Notes under the pieces: model-generated
Told to the model about the DNA's origin: nothing
Databases searched by the model: none
The model's input: only the letters and a program-made list of their open reading frames with translations
Program-made: the position numbers and the translations under genes
Assembly: GCA_034440615.1 (NCBI GenBank)
Contig: JAOTOM010004122.1
Location: 162,001 to 226,000 of the forward strand
DNA length: 64,000 bases
Direction: 5' to 3'
DNA from: Ashinkailepas kermadecensis
Taxonomy: Eukaryota; Arthropoda; Thecostraca; Neolepadidae
In this document: positions 24,728-34,667 of the stretch, piece after piece
How the letters are laid out: each line of letters starts with the position of its first letter
Position numbering within the stretch: position 1 is the stretch's first letter

Positions 24728-24929
24728 CCAGTCCGCGCTTGGTGCGCTCCACGTCGGCCAGTGGCAGTCGGCTGCTGGCGGCGGCCAGGCAGAAGGCGGC
24801 GGCTGGCGCGGCCGGGTCATGACCTGACCCGGCCTGCCAGCCTGCCGACCAGGTCAGCGGCCGCACGATCACGTCAGGCAGGTCCTCCAGACGCACGGTC
24901 AGCTTCTCCTGCACGGCCAGTATCTCGTC
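24728..24929 (-). CDS. candidate internal exon of an unidentified gene
   Basis: On the minus strand a 202-bp open segment is bounded by a good splice acceptor (CGCCCCCCGACAG before 24929) and a strong donor (TGG then GTGAGTG after 24728). It is open for 67 codons and starts DEILAVQEKLTVRLEDLPDV, ending near VERTKRGLG in phase 1. It is GC-rich and CpG-containing, unlike neighbouring DNA. I do not recognise the protein. Two decayed copies of its first 11 codons lie upstream in the same frame (24968-25000 and 25045-25077), separated from it by one TAA, so it may belong to a degenerating or alternatively spliced gene. No neighbouring exon was found. It could also be a pseudo-exon. Confidence 0.4.
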
Positions 24930-25628
24930 CTGTCGGGGGGCGACTCGTTAGTGCGAGCGGGTGGTGCCCTTCCCGTGCACTGCCAGCACCTCGTTCAGTC
25001 GACAGGATCGAGGCTCGGTGTGCAAATGAGGAAATGAGGCGCGCTTCTCGCGTACAGCCAGAATCTTTTCCAGTCGAACGGGAGGGCAAGGGAGGGGCGG
25101 GGTCCGTGAAGATATGTGGCAGGGTTAGCGGGAGGGCTGGAGAACCACGGCATAGTTGAATGGTCTTCCAGTCCGATGATTGAAACAGGGTTTGTCAGTC
25201 TAGTAATGCAGGACGACCGAGGAGTTCTCACGGTATACACGGACATATGCTACGGGAAATATCCGAAGCAGCTCATTTACCAATATTTCGCAACAAAATG
25301 AAACTGGCAAGGTGTTGCAACTATCCATTGGACCGACATCTAGTGCGGAGCCTAGCGTTATACTAAGGCTTGGGGCGGCCAAGATAACTACTGAGTAAAT
25401 TGCGGTGGTTTAAGCACCAATTCATAATATTGTAGCTTGCGACCACGGAACATATCGAAATCAATGTTCGGAAAAAATAAGATCACAGGTCATGGCCAGA
25501 CCGGAGCCGTTTTTGTAATGCTCACCTGGACAAAGCAAGACGGCGTCCAAGGTCCACTCACACCAAAATCACGAAGATACCTAAACAAGAGCACATCGCC
25601 ATTTTCTCTCTTTAATTCCCATTTTGAA
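24930..25628. other. GC-rich flank of the exon candidate, then unplaced sequence
   Basis: 24968-25077 carries two imperfect copies of the exon start. From about 25130 to 25628 nothing is recognised. Confidence 0.4.
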
Positions 25629-25965
25629 GTTGGCCAGCCAGGAACCGGCAGACAGTCACACAGTGTACGGGCCCGGCAGGAACCGGCGGACAGTCGCACA
25701 CTGTACGGGCCCGGCAGGAACCGGCAGACGGTCACACAGTGGGCGGAACCGGCAGGAACCGGCAGCACAGTGGACGGGCCCGGCAGGAACCGGCAGACGG
25801 TCACACAGTGTACGGGCCCGGCAGGAACCGGCAGACGGTCACACACTGTACGGGCCCGGCAGGAACCGGCAGACGGTCACACAGTGGGCGGAACCGGCAG
25901 GAACCGGCAGACAGTGTACGGGCCCGGCAGGAACCGGCGGACAGTCACACAGTCAGACAGTGTAC
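25629..25965. repeat. GC-rich minisatellite, 36-38-bp unit
   Basis: Units of TACGGGCCCGGCAGGAACCG and GCAGACGGTCACACAGTG with variable losses of the TACGGGC block. It leads directly into the 73-bp array. A 233-residue open frame across both is a repeat artefact. Confidence 0.93.
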
Positions 25966-26262
25966 GGGTCCGGGAGCCCGGACAGCATGTGACACACTGT
26001 CCGGGCTGCCGGGCTGTACAGTGTGTCAGACAGTGTACGGGTCCGGGAGCCCGGACAGCATGTGACACACTGTCCGGGCTGCCGGGCTGTACAGTGTGTC
26101 AGACAGTGTACGGGTCCGGGAGCCCGGACAGCATGTGACACACTGTCCGGGCTGCCGGGCTGTACAGTGTGTCAGACAGTGTACGGGTCCGGGAGCCCGG
26201 ACAGCATGTGACACACTGTCCGGGCTGCCGGGCTGTACAGTGTGTCAGACAGTGTACGGGCG
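25960..26262. repeat. 73-bp tandem repeat with internal hairpin, 4 units
   Basis: Near-identical units. Each contains AGCCCGGACAG and CTGTCCGGGCT separated by 11 bases, a perfect 11-bp inverted repeat. The array ends in GTGTACGGGCGGCAG. Confidence 0.96.
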
Positions 26263-27035
26263 GCAGTACCGGCACCAACAATCAATTGACGCTACATCAT
26301 CATCAATACCATCCAAAGGTCAGTCGACACTCACATTTCTGACACAGTCGCTCGCTGGGCTGGCTGCTGTGATTATAGTCAATTTTACGATATATGTATC
26401 GCTGAAGCTTAATTTATAGCGTGGAAAGAGGCGGCACAGCTGCTAAATGCAGCTGGAACATGGACCCTGGGCAGCGGACGGTTGAACTTTCGTACGCCAG
26501 TGATACTATGAGCCACCGCTTGGCCTCAAAGACTGATTCCCAGCATGCAACTACACCCGAATATAGCTAGTTTGTTTACAAAGGCTTCGGGGCGCGGTTG
26601 GAAATGGTCGCGCCACACCCGCAACACCGGGATTTAGCCCCACCCCCCACCCCCCACAGTGGTAACTCGTGCTCCTGCTCATGCCCATCAATCCATGCAC
26701 TGCCGAGTGCAACGCCCACAGTCCCCAAAGATGGCGGATCAGAGGCGACCAAGCTCTAACGCGTTCCGGTTCCTACACCGACACAACACAGCCTGGCCAG
26801 CGAGACCGTCTTCACGCAGAGACAATCCGGTAAATAACTAATCTCGCGTCGTGTTTGGGGCTCGGGAACGGAACAGCTTGCGGGACGACCACCAGTGACA
26901 GTAACACCTCCCATGCACATAGCTCACAGGTGGCCTCTTAGATGCTTATCGGGCTCATTTGAGCATCGGACAAGGACATCAGGATACGTTTTTTCTCTTC
27001 AAAAGGCAATGGATTGGCTTCGTACACGGTCAACA
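26263..27035. other. no recognisable feature
   Basis: Includes a C-rich tract near 26640-26657. No exon supported. Confidence 0.4.
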
Positions 27036-27362
27036 TAGCATCGCATGACAACAATCACAGTGCATCACAACAATCGCGGTACATCACAACAATAGCGGTG
27101 CATCATAACAATCATTACAACAATCACAGTGCATCACAACACTCACGGTACATTACAACAATCACGGTGCATCACAACAATCACGATACATTACAACAAT
27201 CACGGTGCATCACAACAATCACAGTTCATCATAATAAGCACAGTGCATCACAACAGTCACGGTACATCACAACAATCACAGTGCATCACATTACTCACAG
27301 TGCAGCACAACAGTCACAGTGCATCAAAACAATAACGGTACATGCCACAACACTCACAGTGT
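27036..27362. repeat. 18-bp minisatellite, left part
   Basis: Units of GTGCATCACAACAATCAC with variants (GGTACATTACAACAATCA). The array resumes at 28627 on the far side of the LINE insertion. Confidence 0.93.
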
Positions 27363-28597
27363 TGATGTGATTGATCACTCAAGGCTCTTGAACTAAATTA
27401 AGCATGCACGGTATCGACACTTCTTGGTTCTCTGCATACCTTTGCGATCATACCCAGAGTGTCAGCCTCACTGACAATCTGGGCAATCTCAAAAAGTCTA
27501 CTCCGCTTCCGAACGGCATTGGTGTCTTTCAGGGATCTGCTCTCGGTCCGCTCCTCTACTGCATCTTCGCCAACGACCTCAGTCTGTTCGTTGAAGGTGC
27601 AGTGGTAGTCCAATATGCGGACGACACCCAAATTTTGGTTAGTGGTAAAAATCGGAATTTAGAGACATCGTCACGAAGATAGAATATGTTTTGGCCTCTC
27701 TTGACTCTTGGTTTCGTGCAAACGGCCTCAAAGTGAATGCCGGAAAGACTCAACTAATGCTGCTGGGAAGTCAGCAAAATTTGCGCCACCCCCCCCCGAA
27801 ATTACCGTAAAATTTCGCGATCATAATCGAATTCCCATCTCGGAAGCAAAAATCTCGGATTAATCTTTGACCGCTCTCTCAGCTGGGACTCCCACGTCTC
27901 CACCATCACTGGGCGCTGCTTTGGTACTTTGAGTGGTTTGTCGCATCTGAGGAGTTACCTGCCGCCCGCTGTCATTTCCGCTTTAGTCAATGCCTTGGTA
28001 CTCTCGCAGATCCGGCATTGTATTTCGGTGTACGGCAATGGAACGGAAAAGAATCTGTCTCGCATCCAAAACATTATTAACTATGCAGCAAAAGTAATTT
28101 TCGGCCGCAAAAAAATGTATCATGTATCGGATCTGCTGGATAAATTGGGCTGGCTGAACGCGCGGGACCTCGTTCAGTACCACACGCTGACCTTGCTCCA
28201 CAAGGTGCGCCGCCTGGGTGAGCCAGAGTCACTAGCCTGCGAATTTGCTCTGGTATCACAGACACGCGACAGGACCACCAGGCAAGACAGCGATCTGCAC
28301 GTGCCGAGATCGCGAACCAACATGGGCAAGCGACGTTTTTGTAGTCGCGCGGCTAGACAATACAATGCCTTGCCACCCGATCTGACGCGGCTACCCATCC
28401 CCCTGTTTGGACCGCACCTAAAGCGTCACCTGCGTAGGAACCCGGATTGTGGAGGCACTTAGCGCCTTATTTATGTGTCTGCTTTTATGACTGCTTGTTG
28501 ACGATATCTGAATGTATGATACTTCTGCCGACCTCTTTTTATTTGCATGACGTGAGGCTGTAATAGCCACGAGTTAATTGTGGATGGCCTTAATACA

Positions 28598-28627
<30 letters not shown>
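27361..28627 (+). pseudogene. 5'-truncated LINE, CR1/Jockey-group reverse transcriptase, frameshifted
   Basis: Remnant of the ORF2 reverse transcriptase of a non-LTR retrotransposon, which would copy its own RNA at the target site. The sequence begins at the DVIDHSRLLN motif (RT fingers/palm). It continues with SMHGIDTSWFSAYL, then FQGSALGPLLYCIFANDL and the catalytic VQYADDTQI (YADD codons at 27613-27624), in frame at 27404-27682. A frameshift near 27665 leads to SLDSWFRANGLKVNAGKTQL, and another leads to the C-terminal ORF 27929-28462, which ends in LKRHLRRNPDCGGT. The N-terminal RT and endonuclease are missing. The 3' UTR ends in (TGTC)n at 28596-28627, a common end for CR1/L2-group elements. 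The element lies inside an 18-bp minisatellite. Confidence 0.93.
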
Positions 28628-28629
<2 letters not shown>

Positions 28630-28738
28630 AGTGCATCAAAACAATAACGGTACATGCCACAACAATCACAGTGCATCAAAACAATAACGGCACATGTCAC
28701 GACAATCACAGTGCATCACAACAATCACAGTGCAGCAT
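28627..28738. repeat. 18-bp minisatellite, right part
   Basis: Continuation of 27036-27362. The first 37 bases from CAGTGCATCAAAACAATAAC match the last bases before the LINE, so they may be a target duplication or homogenised units. Confidence 0.9.
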
Positions 28739-28834
28739 ACCCGTCGCGTGGTAGCGTATCAGACGGCAGAACACATAACATAGAATCGAGGCTGAAGTAT
28801 CCATGGGCGTATTAGGTCAAACCTCCTGCCATGT
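28739..28834. other. no recognisable feature
   Basis: Short unique flank upstream of the micro-element. Confidence 0.4.
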
Positions 28835-28845
28835 CCAGTGAGGTG

Positions 28846-28900
28846 TTAGTCGATTATTTGGGCTTACGGGCGGATCGACTGCGTCGGTCATACAGCCCGC
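28846..28900 (+). mobile_element. 55-bp hairpin micro-element, copy 2, with 11-bp target duplication
   Basis: Begins TTAGTCGATTATTTGGGC. GGGCGG (28868-28873) can pair with CCGCCC (28897-28902), with an inner GAC/GTC pair. Flanked by CCAGTGAGGTG at 28835-28845 and 28901-28911, a perfect 11-bp direct repeat in non-repetitive DNA. Same family as 17320-17379, with substitutions that preserve pairing. Confidence 0.8.
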
Positions 28901-28911
28901 CCAGTGAGGTG

Positions 28912-29544
28912 CAACCTGACCTATGCAAGGTTGGAAAGACGCAAGGTTGGAAAGTTCCTGAATTTTGGCATCCAGGACATTATCATCTGCAGAAAATTAC
29001 ACCATCGTTTTTCTCATTAGGAAGTTGAACTGTGCTGCTAACAATGAACTGCTTTGTGATGGTGTGCTCAAGATTCACTAGAAAGTGGAAGCTGAGATTC
29101 TCATGCCACAGGCTGGACGAAAAATATCCTCTCCATATTCGATTGCCTCACAATTTCCTCTCCACATCCAGGACTACAAAGCACAAATCGAACCCCGAAC
29201 CTGCGTTGTTCCACATGTTCGTCGGTGATATAACGAAACACACAAGTGTTGTATCTCCCGTGTCATACCATACAACACTGGTGAAATACAATGCGTGCAG
29301 TCAGGGCGCCGCGTTTTCCTGCCACCCGATTCAGCCCGAACTGGTCCCGATAGCACCATTTTGTCCACTTCCAACCAGTTCTGAATGTAAACTGCACAGA
29401 CACAGCGTGCCAACACCAAGTCGGGGAACGACCCACACGCTTCATACAACTTCCCTGCGTGCAGGGCGCAGCCAGAATTTATTCGAAGTGGGATAAACCC
29501 GTGTGTGTGTGGGGTGGGGGTGGGGGTGGAAGCTTTGGCACTGA
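28912..29544. other. no recognisable feature
   Basis: Contains a G-rich tract (GTGTGTGTGGGGTGGGGGTGG type) near 29501-29530. A 154-residue open frame at 29032-29496 matches nothing known to me. Confidence 0.4.
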
Positions 29545-29986
29545 CACGAGAACAGTAGGAGGTTTAAATTGGCCTTGGAAGCATGCAAATTAAAAGATTG
29601 CTTCAGTCCTTCAAACTTCATTTTGAGCTAACAGTGCACTGGTAAGTGGATATTTTTGTATCGCCTACTTCGGGGGGGGACACCTAACATAGGGATACCT
29701 ATGCTACCGATAACGATCGCAAAACCATGGTATCAACAGATGGTATTGCTTTACAGATTATAGATCATAAATATTCTCTGTACATGGAATGTGTACCATA
29801 ATCCGTAATGGTGAGCATAAGCATGCTACTTATACACGAAATACTCTTACAAACAAGTCATGGAGACTTCATGAACACACATCAACAAGCACGATGTCGA
29901 TACTTCCTTGGAAAGGATGTGTATTAGGTGCTCAGAAGGTGGTATATTCCACCATATTTCACTAATGATTTATCACTGTGATGACG
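29545..29986 (+). repeat. dispersed repeat family E, copy 4
   Basis: Shares CTTCAGTCCTTCAA, ACACCTAACATAGGGATACC, ATGGTGAGCATAAGCATGCT, GTCATGGAGACTTCAT, CATCAACAAGCACGATGTCG, TGGTATATTCCACCATATTT and TTTATCACTGTGA with copy 2. The 5' end is diverged. It closes before GATGACGACGTGG. Confidence 0.85.
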
Positions 29987-30111
29987 ACGTGGTGATGCAT
30001 CCGCAGCTGAAATAGCAACCGCCAGCTAACCAAGCATACCCAGCAGCATCCAAACATCCGACTAGAGGTAGCCTCTGCCTGATTATCACGTGTGTCGACT
30101 GGAGCGAGCAG

Positions 30112-30183
30112 GTCGGCCAATCCGCTGCTGGCCTGGCAACCAGCCAACAATCCGCTGCTGGCCTGGCAACCGGCCAACTGGCG
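30112..30183. repeat. two-and-a-half-copy tandem repeat, about 30 bp
   Basis: CAATCCGCTGCTGGCCTGGC followed by AACCAGCCAA, repeated with one substitution. Confidence 0.85.
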
Positions 30184-30384
30184 CTGCTTCTACAAGGTCG
30201 CAACGACATCAAGCCTCCACTTCAAAGGTCACACCAATCCCACTCCAGCGCCTGCGCTGACGTCACACCCGAGCCCAAGGTCACACCAAGGGCTCTCATC
30301 GGGCGGTTCCGGCCACGAAAATTCCAGGGGACGGTGCGGCCACAGCGCCATGGGCGGGCCAGAGAGGGCCGGCCGGGGTCACCT

Positions 30385-30779
30385 TCCGCATATTGGGCTT
30401 GCCGGACATTTTGAACAGCATCGCTCGCTGCCCTGGCTGTCGTCTCAGGTACGGCTGCAGCATCACAGAGAGCCAGTCTGACACTTAACTTCCCGTCCGT
30501 TCACAGTCGAATGTGTTACCAACCTGCAAAGGCGTGACATTGTGCAGTTGAGTGGAGAAGGAGGGGGGGGGGGGGGCACATGTGTAGCCCGAGTCGGCCT
30601 CTTTTCCTGGGGAAACGGGCGGAAAAACTTGCGTCTGGCGTCAATTTTCCCGCTAATTGCCGCGGCTGCAGACATTCATTGTGGGTCGTATGGCGTAAGA
30701 AGTGTTCGGATCTGCCGGTAACTTGACACATGACCTGCCAAGCCGTGACTGCAGCAATCAGTAGGATTGACGTGTTCAT
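30385..30779 (-). CDS. speculative two-exon gene start with signal-peptide-like N-terminus
   Basis: On the minus strand ATG at 30779 has a good context (GGCACCATGA) and reads MNTSILLIAAVTAWQ, a short hydrophobic, signal-peptide-like start. CAG then GTCATG could be a donor in phase 0. A downstream minus segment begins after TGTGATGCTGCAG (about 30453) and reads PYLRRQPGQRAMLFKMSGKP up to AAG then GTGACC. A perfect CRE (TGACGTCA) sits upstream at 30832-30839. No protein family is recognised and the exon join is inference. The region is CpG-rich. Treat as a hypothesis only. Confidence 0.18.
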
Positions 30780-30831
30780 GGTGCCGATGTTGGCGGCACC
30801 GACACCGAACCCACGGCCGATGACGACCCTG

Positions 30832-30839
30832 TGACGTCA
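30832..30839. promoter_or_regulatory. perfect CRE palindrome TGACGTCA
   Basis: The canonical CREB/ATF site in a GC-rich stretch, 53 bp upstream of the candidate minus-strand ATG at 30779. Binding is not shown. Confidence 0.35.
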
Positions 30840-33225
30840 GGCATGGCATGCCGGGATGAAGTGATTACCGCCCAACCCGGGCTGGGCAGCCTCGGGCCCA
30901 AGTTCACCCGAAGTCGCAGATGATGTAATGCTGAGTTGATGATCCACACAGGGTGGCGGAATTGTACCTATCCCTCACAACACGGGGGACCAATTTCATA
31001 TCACACGATTGTTTGCTTGCTTTTTAATTCGGTTCGATGTGCAAATGCAGTAAACGCCACGATACTGCTCTGTCCTTTAACCAGAGGAAACCAATTGGAT
31101 ATTTTTGTCATTTTTTTTGTGGGGGGTTGGCCTTCTAAATCGCGCCAACGTGCTCAGGCTGAAGTACCACCAGTCACCTGGGTCCTCCGTATACTTCGGA
31201 ACGTGGTTTTCGGTTGTGAAACAAACGTGATTTTGTAGTTTAGTTTGAATAATATGCATTAGGGTGACCAGTTTTGCAACTATTTTCGAAAATGTTCAAT
31301 TTTCTATTGACTTCTGGTGCAAAGTACAAAATCGCAAAAACTGACTGCACGAGCCGTTTTAAAATTTCTGGCTTGGCTTGGTTTTCCTAATTCTACCATC
31401 TCACAAGGAAACGGTAAAATAATAGAAGCAACACTGGCGTTAGATATACAAAATAGTCCACTGTCGAGACATCGCCATCAACTGCACCTTCTTAGCGCAA
31501 TAGATCGGCCAAAAATATCGTCTTGAGCCCCACCTCGCCCATTGGCACAAATTACCTACGGTAGATGGCACTAGTGATGCTGCAGCCGCCTTCCGCCACC
31601 TGCACGGGTCACCCATATCTTACCTACCTGTCCAGCATATGCTCCTCATCGTCGCGCTATTATCCAGTATTTCATCAACATCCATACACAAATTTCGCTT
31701 CGCGCTCTCCTCGGGAATGAGCACCCGGCACTCCTCGAGTTACTTTTCCGCTTTTTACATTGGTCCAAGCTGATTTGATGTGAAGTTAAAAGCTATATGA
31801 CACGCACTACACTCCTCGTTAGCTATATGACTTCGCTATACACGTCTTCCTCTCCGACGTTGTAAAACACATACATATAGGTTATTTCACACTAGGTCAG
31901 GGACCGATCTAATTTGGCCAAAACGGACGGTTTTCCTTATCAATTGCGCTTCTTTTTTTACCTATGGGCTTTCCAAGCAGCTTAGCTTTACCCCTTCTCA
32001 GGGTTTTCCAAGCTTTAACTTAACATACACCTACACATACAAGGTCGGGCCTGACACCCACGACTGGCTCTGGCCGCCGGGCCTCCGCTTCGTTTCAGGT
32101 CGCAGGTGGGCAGTGTGGACCCTGTTCGTAGGCTACGAAGCTCCCCACCCTCCAAATTTCCTTCTAATTGTTATGAATGTATGTATATTTGTACATGCAC
32201 CTGTATGCCATGTATGTATCGGCCCTTTACGCCACGTTCTTTGTTTGCCGCTGTCTTATCTTTCCTCTCTTGCTTAATTGATATAACCGGATTAACGTAA
32301 TTCCTTCCTTAACGTAACAATATCTAGCGGATGGCACTCTGCCTCTGCTAAACATAAAAACAATATGCATGTTTGGAGCTATTCATTATTCTATTGAAAA
32401 TCCGGATACAAACGGCACTAGAAAATGATCGGAAATGAAACATTCTCGAATTTCGAATAAAAAAAGTTTAAAAACGGGTCGCCCCAGTGTTACCAAAGCC
32501 GCACGGCTCACACCATATGCCTGCCAAGGTCGAGACCATAATGTCACATCAAGGCTAACCACGAAGATATGTGCAAGGAACCGTTCAAGTTGATTACCAG
32601 GTTGTGCTCATGGAGAGGTCATTTAACTGATTACTGCACTTACATGACACTGGCTACTCGAAATCATAGCTTAATTATTCTCCGCACCGAATCGTAAGAT
32701 AACACACGTGCAACTCAGATTTCTTATTAACACACTCAGCACACACATTCACACACGCATCACATATTGAAACATACCCAGCGGTTCTCATGACATGATA
32801 CCGCAGGAAAGAAACCAAGTTGCAAAATTACTGTCAGAAATTGTGGTCCGGCATTCTTTTATCGTAATAACCCTTCATTTCTCTCTCCAGAGAGACAGTG
32901 ATATATACGCTCTCACCATCTGTTACACCAGATCCCTGCAAGCTGACCGGATATTTGCTTTAAACATGGAACACTACGAAGTCATATTATTATCGTTGAC
33001 ATACAATCCGTCGTTCCTAAATTAATGAAGTAAAGGACAAGTCATATACATACCATATTCACACTGGATAAATGCCAGGTTGCACGCATAATCTGTTTTG
33101 AGGTTCACACTGGCAACAGTTTTATATTTACGACCATTTGTCACTACAATCACACTCAGCCTTTTACTATGTCTGGATATGTCAATGCTTGGTAACTACC
33201 TAAAGCAACAACTAAAACCATGCTT
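30840..33225. other. no recognisable feature
   Basis: Long unique, moderately AT-rich stretch. The part around 32.04-32.25 kb with ATGTATGTATATTTGTACAT has the look of a LINE 3' tail, but no coding sequence supports that. Confidence 0.4.
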
Positions 33226-33252
33226 GGTCAGGTCACCAGACGTGACCTGACC
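33226..33252. promoter_or_regulatory. 11-bp perfect inverted repeat of nuclear-receptor half-sites
   Basis: GGTCAGGTCAC (33226-33236) and GTGACCTGACC (33242-33252) with a 5-base spacer. Each arm includes an AGGTCA core. Confidence 0.5.
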
Positions 33253-33733
33253 GTGGCCTACCTTCTTACTACACTGAAATTCAATTTGTACCACAAGGTC
33301 TTTCAAGACTGTTCACTCAGCAATTGCAGGAACAGCATAGGGATCCAATAAGATACAAAGATATCATGCAAATATCTTATGCGAACGTCACATTGACCAC
33401 CGCCCTCCCCTATCCCACTGTCGGTATTACATTAGAATGGCACTGACTCAGGCAGCAGTCAAGCTGACCGTGTGCATTTGATTCTCGACTTCCGTAATGG
33501 GCTGAATATGCTGTTGGAGATTATGGACAATAAACAAATAAATAAATTGCTTGATCCCATCCCAACCTCACAGCTTCCTGTCGCTCATTACTTCCAGAGA
33601 TACCGGCGATGCGGAGTACTGCCCAATCCTGCGCTGCGGGTTACAGCCGTGAGCCACCGGCGGGGTAGGATTTTTCCTTGGTGATCTTGGGTGAGGAACA
33701 TTTTTGGGTGATCTGATACAAAACGGATATTTT
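33253..33733. other. no recognisable feature
   Basis: Unique sequence, no exon supported. Confidence 0.4.
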
Positions 33734-33909
33734 CTTCAAACCTGTGATATCAGAATCTCAGTTTGCACTTTCCAGCGAATCTTGGGCATTTTATCGTAGA
33801 GTAGTTAATTTTCAAACAGCACCATTCAATCTTCAAGTAAGAAAAATGAGAGGAAAGAATAATGTCCCGGATGCCAAAAATCCAGGAACAGTCTATTATT
33901 CCAACCCTG
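33734..33909 (+). repeat. dispersed repeat family F, copy 2, interrupted by a SINE
   Basis: Matches 11753-11941, ending TTCCAACCCTG, which is repeated at 34095-34105 beyond the SINE. Confidence 0.85.
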
Positions 33910-34094
33910 GACACGGGGCCGCGGTAGCTCAGTTGGTAGAGCGTCGGACTCTTGATCGCAAGATTGTGGGTTCGAATCTCACAACCGACGGCATTTACCG
34001 AGTCCACCCGCGACCAATCGGCGTGAGAGGTTGGCGACGCTATATAACCTAGCGGTTGAATGCGTCGTGAAAGAACCCAAGGTTCTTCTTCTTC
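33910..34094 (+). mobile_element. tRNA-derived SINE, family H body with Lys-type head, 11-bp TSD
   Basis: Head GCCGCGGTAGCTCAGTTGGT (box A), GGACTCTTGATC with CTT in the anticodon position (Lys), and GTGGGTTCGAATCTCAC (box B). The body has CCCGCGACCAATCGGCGTG, AGAGGTTGGCGACGCTA and GCGTCGTGAAAGAACC, and ends in (TTC)n. It is flanked by TTCCAACCCTG at 33899-33909 and 34095-34105. The acceptor stem does not pair, so it is not a working tRNA gene. Confidence 0.93.
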
Positions 34095-34105
34095 TTCCAA
34101 CCCTG

Positions 34106-34339
34106 AATACGATGATGATGATTCATAATAGGTGATGCGCACTGACCTATTATGAGTCATCTAATGTTTACCATTATTAGGTAATTATGTATTATATTTA
34201 TACTATTATGAAACATTATATACACATATGTCTGTTATATTAACGTTATGTCTTTATGCCAATCCTGCACCTCCAATGACTACCCCTCAGGATGATACCT
34301 CGCAAAAGAGCCATGCACGTGACAACAGATGCCACGTGC
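34106..34339. other. AT-rich flank, no feature
   Basis: Includes short self-complementary CATAATAGG / CCTATTATG words at 34125-34155. Confidence 0.4.
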
Positions 34340-34600
34340 GACGACCCCCGGCCAGGGCACCACGTGGCAACCTCCGGGCCAGGGCACCACGCGGCGACTT
34401 CCCGGTCAGGGCACCGCATGGCGACCTCCGGGCCAGGGCACCACGCGGCGACCTCCCGGCCAGGGCACCGCATGGCGACCTCCCGGCGACCTCCGGGCCA
34501 GGGCACCACGTGGTGACCTCCCGGTCAGGGCACCGCGCGGCGATCTCCGGACCAGGGCAACGCGCGATGACCTCCAGGCCAGGGCACCGCGCGGCGCGGC
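34340..34600. repeat. 27-bp minisatellite
   Basis: About ten units of CGACCTCCGGGCCAGGGCAC and CACGCGG. The 27-bp period leaves ARAPRGDLR-type frames open; artefact. Confidence 0.95.
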
Positions 34601-34667
34601 GCGGTCCGTCTTCTGCTTGGGTCACATCACTGCCGGCCCGCCGACGCCACCAGCTGACTATCGGCCC

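Noticed and set aside
32040..32250. LINE 3' UTR look-alike with ATGTATGTATATTTG
   Set aside because: No coding remnant upstream and no terminal microsatellite or target duplication.
33918..33993. Functional tRNA-Lys gene
   Set aside because: Anticodon stem has mismatches and the acceptor ends do not pair; it is a SINE head flanked by target duplications.
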